DNA from: Parvibaculum sp.
GTDB lineage: Bacteria > Pseudomonadota > Alphaproteobacteria > Parvibaculales > Parvibaculaceae
Assembly: GCA_020062605.1 (NCBI GenBank)
Contig: JAGUWA010000319.1
Coordinates: 1-8,224, forward strand
Length of the DNA: 8,224 nt
Direction of reading: 5' to 3'
Shown: one piece after another, positions 6,493-8,224 of the stretch
Numbering within the stretch: the stretch's first letter is position 1
Layout: the number at the start of each line of letters is the position of its first letter
Program-made: the position numbers and the translations under genes
Notes under the pieces: generated by a model
The model's input: only the letters and a program-made list of their open reading frames with translations
Told to the model about the DNA's origin: nothing
Database searches by the model: none

Positions 6493-7310
6493 GAAAAGAC
6501 TCCGTTCGGAAAGACATCGGTCAGCGGTTCGCCGCGCAAATCCGTGATTTCCCAGCGCCGCGTGAAGGGCTTTCCCATGCGGTCCTGGTCCAGCGTTTCG
6601 AGAAACCCGCCATTGAGAATGGGGAGAAGAGGCTTTGCCTCGCGGAAGGGGAGCGTCGAGCGCTGGACGATCCAGCCCGCGCTCGTCACCGCGCCTTGCG
6701 AGATTTCGCAATCGAGAAACTCCTGCGCGCGGGCCGTGTCCGGCGCACCGGCAACGCATTGGGCAAGCGTCAGCCCTTCCGGCACGGCGCAATAGCGCTC
6801 GCGCGCCAGCATGAAGAGGCCGCCCATGCGCGCAATCGCGCCCTTCTGGCCCGTCTCGCGGTCTTCGAGCCGCGCCGCCCAGAGCGGCATGCTGCCGATC
6901 GGCTCGCGGTGCCAGTGCTCGATATAGGGAATGTCCTTTCCCTCCTCGATCATGGTGGCGCCGTCGACCCAGAGGCGGCCCCGGTCCGAATAGACCGCCT
7001 TCGGCTGGAAATCGATGTCACGGCGCCATTCGAACCAGCCGTCTTCCTCGACAAGCTCGCCCGCGAAACCTTCCTGGGTGGCAAGCCACATCAGCGCTTC
7101 ATGGTCGAGGAGGGAGAGCGAGCCCATGCCTGAAAAATCCGGCCTCCCCTCCGGCTGGCGGAGATCGAGATAGAGGCCCGGTCCCTGAAGCCAGTTCACG
7201 AAGCTCGTCGTGTCGCGGCGGCCGTCGGGCCAGACGATGAGCGAGCGGCGCCAGAGGCCGGGCATGGTCTCGAGAGAGGGGTCGGGGAGGGTGTTCAGGG
7301 CGGCTGACAT
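6489..7310 (-). CDS. Uncharacterised soluble protein coupled to the 2-OG oxygenase
   Basis: A 273-aa protein with no signal peptide or membrane span, which I cannot assign to a named family. It is rich in Trp and charged residues, and regularly spaced blocks suggest a beta-rich fold: MPGLWRRSLIVWPDG (16-30), WLQGPGLYLDLRQP (40-53), LMWLATQEGFAG (73-84), FEWRRDIDFQP (93-103), YIEHWHRE (129-136), FMLARERY (166-173), LDCEISQG (199-206) and STLPFREAKP (218-227). I recall similar unnamed proteins in other alphaproteobacteria, and a lipocalin-like barrel is only a guess. Its TGA overlaps the oxygenase ATG by four bases, indicating coupled translation and a shared job. The start is uncertain: ATG 7310 is preferred, but it has no good ribosome site; in-frame ATGs at 7370 and 7265 exist. 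The start region lies 52 bases from the dyad that may control it. Confidence 0.72.
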   Translation of the reverse strand: MSAALNTLPDPSLETMPGLWRRSLIVWPDGRRDTTSFVNWLQGPGLYLDLRQPEGRPDFSGMGSLSLLDHEALMWLATQEGFAGELVEEDGWFEWRRDIDFQPKAVYSDRGRLWVDGATMIEEGKDIPYIEHWHREPIGSMPLWAARLEDRETGQKGAIARMGGLFMLARERYCAVPEGLTLAQCVAGAPDTARAQEFLDCEISQGAVTSAGWIVQRSTLPFREAKPLLPILNGGFLETLDQDRMGKPFTRRWEITDLRGEPLTDVFPNGVFS

Positions 7311-7361
7311 GAGGCCATGGTGGCGGGCTCGCGGCCATCGGCATAGACGGGAAATTTCAAT

Positions 7362-7390
7362 GGGAGGCATAGATAAAATCTATGTCTCCC
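7362..7390. promoter_or_regulatory. 13-base inverted repeat with T-N11-A core, likely regulator site
   Basis: GGGAGGCATAGAT (7362-7374) and ATCTATGTCTCCC (7378-7390) are inverted copies with one mismatch around an AAA centre. The central T-AGATAAAATCT-A (7370-7382) satisfies the T-N11-A rule of LysR-type regulator boxes. It straddles the TAG stop of the LysR gene (7382-7380) and lies just upstream of the 273-aa gene. It could instead be a hairpin in the transcript, but no T-run follows on either strand, so an intrinsic terminator is unlikely. Confidence 0.55.
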
Positions 7391-8224
7391 GGCCGGGCTC
7401 CCGCAGCTTCCCCATGATTTCCGCCAGAAAGAGCTCGGTTGGCGTGTTGCGGACGGGCTCGTCCCTCGTCACCAGATAGACCTGATAGGCGGGGAGCACC
7501 GCTTCCGGCAGCAGCGGCCAGAGCGCGCCCTCTCGGTCCAGCGTCTCGGCGACACAGGTGGGCAGGAAACCGATGCCGACGCCAAGTTCGATCAGGCGCT
7601 TCGTCTCGTGCAGGTTTTCCGCATGACCGCCGGCCCTTTTGCCGAGGCCGTAGCGCTGGCGGAAATTCGCCAGCTCCTGCGGCTCATCGAGGCCGGTCGC
7701 GATATAGGGCTCGGCTGCGAGATCTGCGGGCTGCGGCACGGTCATGCCGTAAAGCGCGTGCGCCTTGTGGCAATAGAGCTGCTGCACCTCGCGCATCAGC
7801 GGCTGGTAGCACAGCGCCGCGTCCGGCGCGTTGTCGCAGGCGATGCCGATTTCCGCCTCGCCCGATTTCAGTGCCGCGATCACCTCACGCCAGGGCGCGA
7901 CCTCGATATGGATGCCGACGCCGGGATGGTGCCGGTGGAGGCCGGCCAGCGCCGCGTCGAACGCCGGCGAGACGACGGAGGAAATCATGCGGATGTTGAT
8001 GACGCCTTCGACGAGACCGGCGGCAAGCGCCACGTCATGCGGGGCGGCGCGCACCGCGCCCATCATGGTCTCGCAGAGATCGTAGAGCGCGCGGCCCGCG
8101 GGCAGGAGTTCGATGCCGCTCGCCGTGCGCTTCAGCAGCGTCACGCCGAGATGGTCTTCAAGCCGCTTCAGTCCGGCGCTGACGCTTGGCTGCTGGCGGT
8201 TGAGCCGCCGCGCCGCCGCGCCGA
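7380..8224 (-). CDS. LysR-type transcriptional regulator, N-terminus beyond the window
   Basis: The minus strand is open from the right edge to a TAG stop, giving 280 residues, which is all but roughly the first 15-20 of a normal LysR of about 300. The visible start GAAARRLNRQQPSVSAGLKRLEDHLG, continuing VTLLKRTASGIELLPAGR, is the classic winged helix-turn-helix of the family: Ala-rich helix 2, recognition helix with QPSVSAGLKRLE, and the LF-R-x-L-T-x-G-like wing. The reading from 8144 downward is only the internal GTG of this frame. The remainder is a periplasmic-binding-like effector domain starting near residue 95, with GIACDNAPDAALCYQPLM and a GVGIGFLP loop that is typical of ligand-sensing halves. 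The stop lies in an inverted repeat (7362-7390) that precedes the 273-aa gene. Ligand and targets are unknown; the two downstream genes are the obvious candidates. Confidence 0.92.
   Translation of the reverse strand, partial: GAAARRLNRQQPSVSAGLKRLEDHLGVTLLKRTASGIELLPAGRALYDLCETMMGAVRAAPHDVALAAGLVEGVINIRMISSVVSPAFDAALAGLHRHHPGVGIHIEVAPWREVIAALKSGEAEIGIACDNAPDAALCYQPLMREVQQLYCHKAHALYGMTVPQPADLAAEPYIATGLDEPQELANFRQRYGLGKRAGGHAENLHETKRLIELGVGIGFLPTCVAETLDREGALWPLLPEAVLPAYQVYLVTRDEPVRNTPTELFLAEIMGKLREPGRET

Noticed and set aside
5557..6795. 412-aa open frame on the plus strand
   Set aside because: It is exactly antisense to the oxygenase and the 273-aa gene. Its protein is Arg-rich with no recognisable motif, while the minus-strand products show clear family features. 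Long antisense frames are expected in GC-rich DNA.
7362..7390. Intrinsic terminator for the LysR gene
   Set aside because: The stem is strong, but no run of T follows it on either strand.

Overview
The window is GC-rich chromosomal DNA that looks alphaproteobacterial, most likely Hyphomicrobiales (Rhizobiales). This rests on the gene order hisB - DUF2628 - hisH beside hslV/hslU, a UPF0314 (DUF2585) membrane protein, and the wording of the HisB, HslU and PPOX-fold proteins. The genus cannot be fixed from sequence alone. I see no mobile element, CRISPR array, tRNA or rRNA.

Layout. (1) Positions 1-1258, minus strand: the head of a histidine operon. It reads hisB, then a small DUF2628 membrane protein, then the first codons of hisH, which runs off the left edge from a TTG start. 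(2) Positions 1259-1628: a 370-base divergent gap with an AT-richer core and several short inverted repeats. (3) Positions 1629-2785: two different PPOX-fold (FMN-binding split-barrel) proteins, arranged tail to tail with 11 bases between their stops. (4) Positions 2786-5410, plus strand: a candidate promoter, then hslV, a UPF0314 membrane protein whose GTG start overlaps the hslV stop, and hslU. This is the HslVU (ClpYQ) ATP-dependent protease with a membrane protein gene set inside it. (5) Positions 5431-8224, minus strand: a LysR-type regulator cut by the right edge, an uncharacterised conserved-looking protein of 273 aa, and a 2-oxoglutarate/Fe(II) oxygenase of the isopenicillin N synthase-like group. 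The last two share an ATGA stop/start overlap. A 29-base inverted repeat with a T-N11-A core covers the LysR stop and lies just upstream of the 273-aa gene.

How the genes work together. HisB and HisH act in histidine synthesis. HslV is the peptidase and HslU the unfoldase of one heat-shock protease. The oxygenase and its partner look like a small, possibly LysR-controlled catabolic or modifying unit with unknown substrate. Most of the window is ordinary housekeeping DNA. The parts most worth a second look are the UPF0314 gene inside hslVU, and the LysR/273-aa/oxygenase unit with its dyad.
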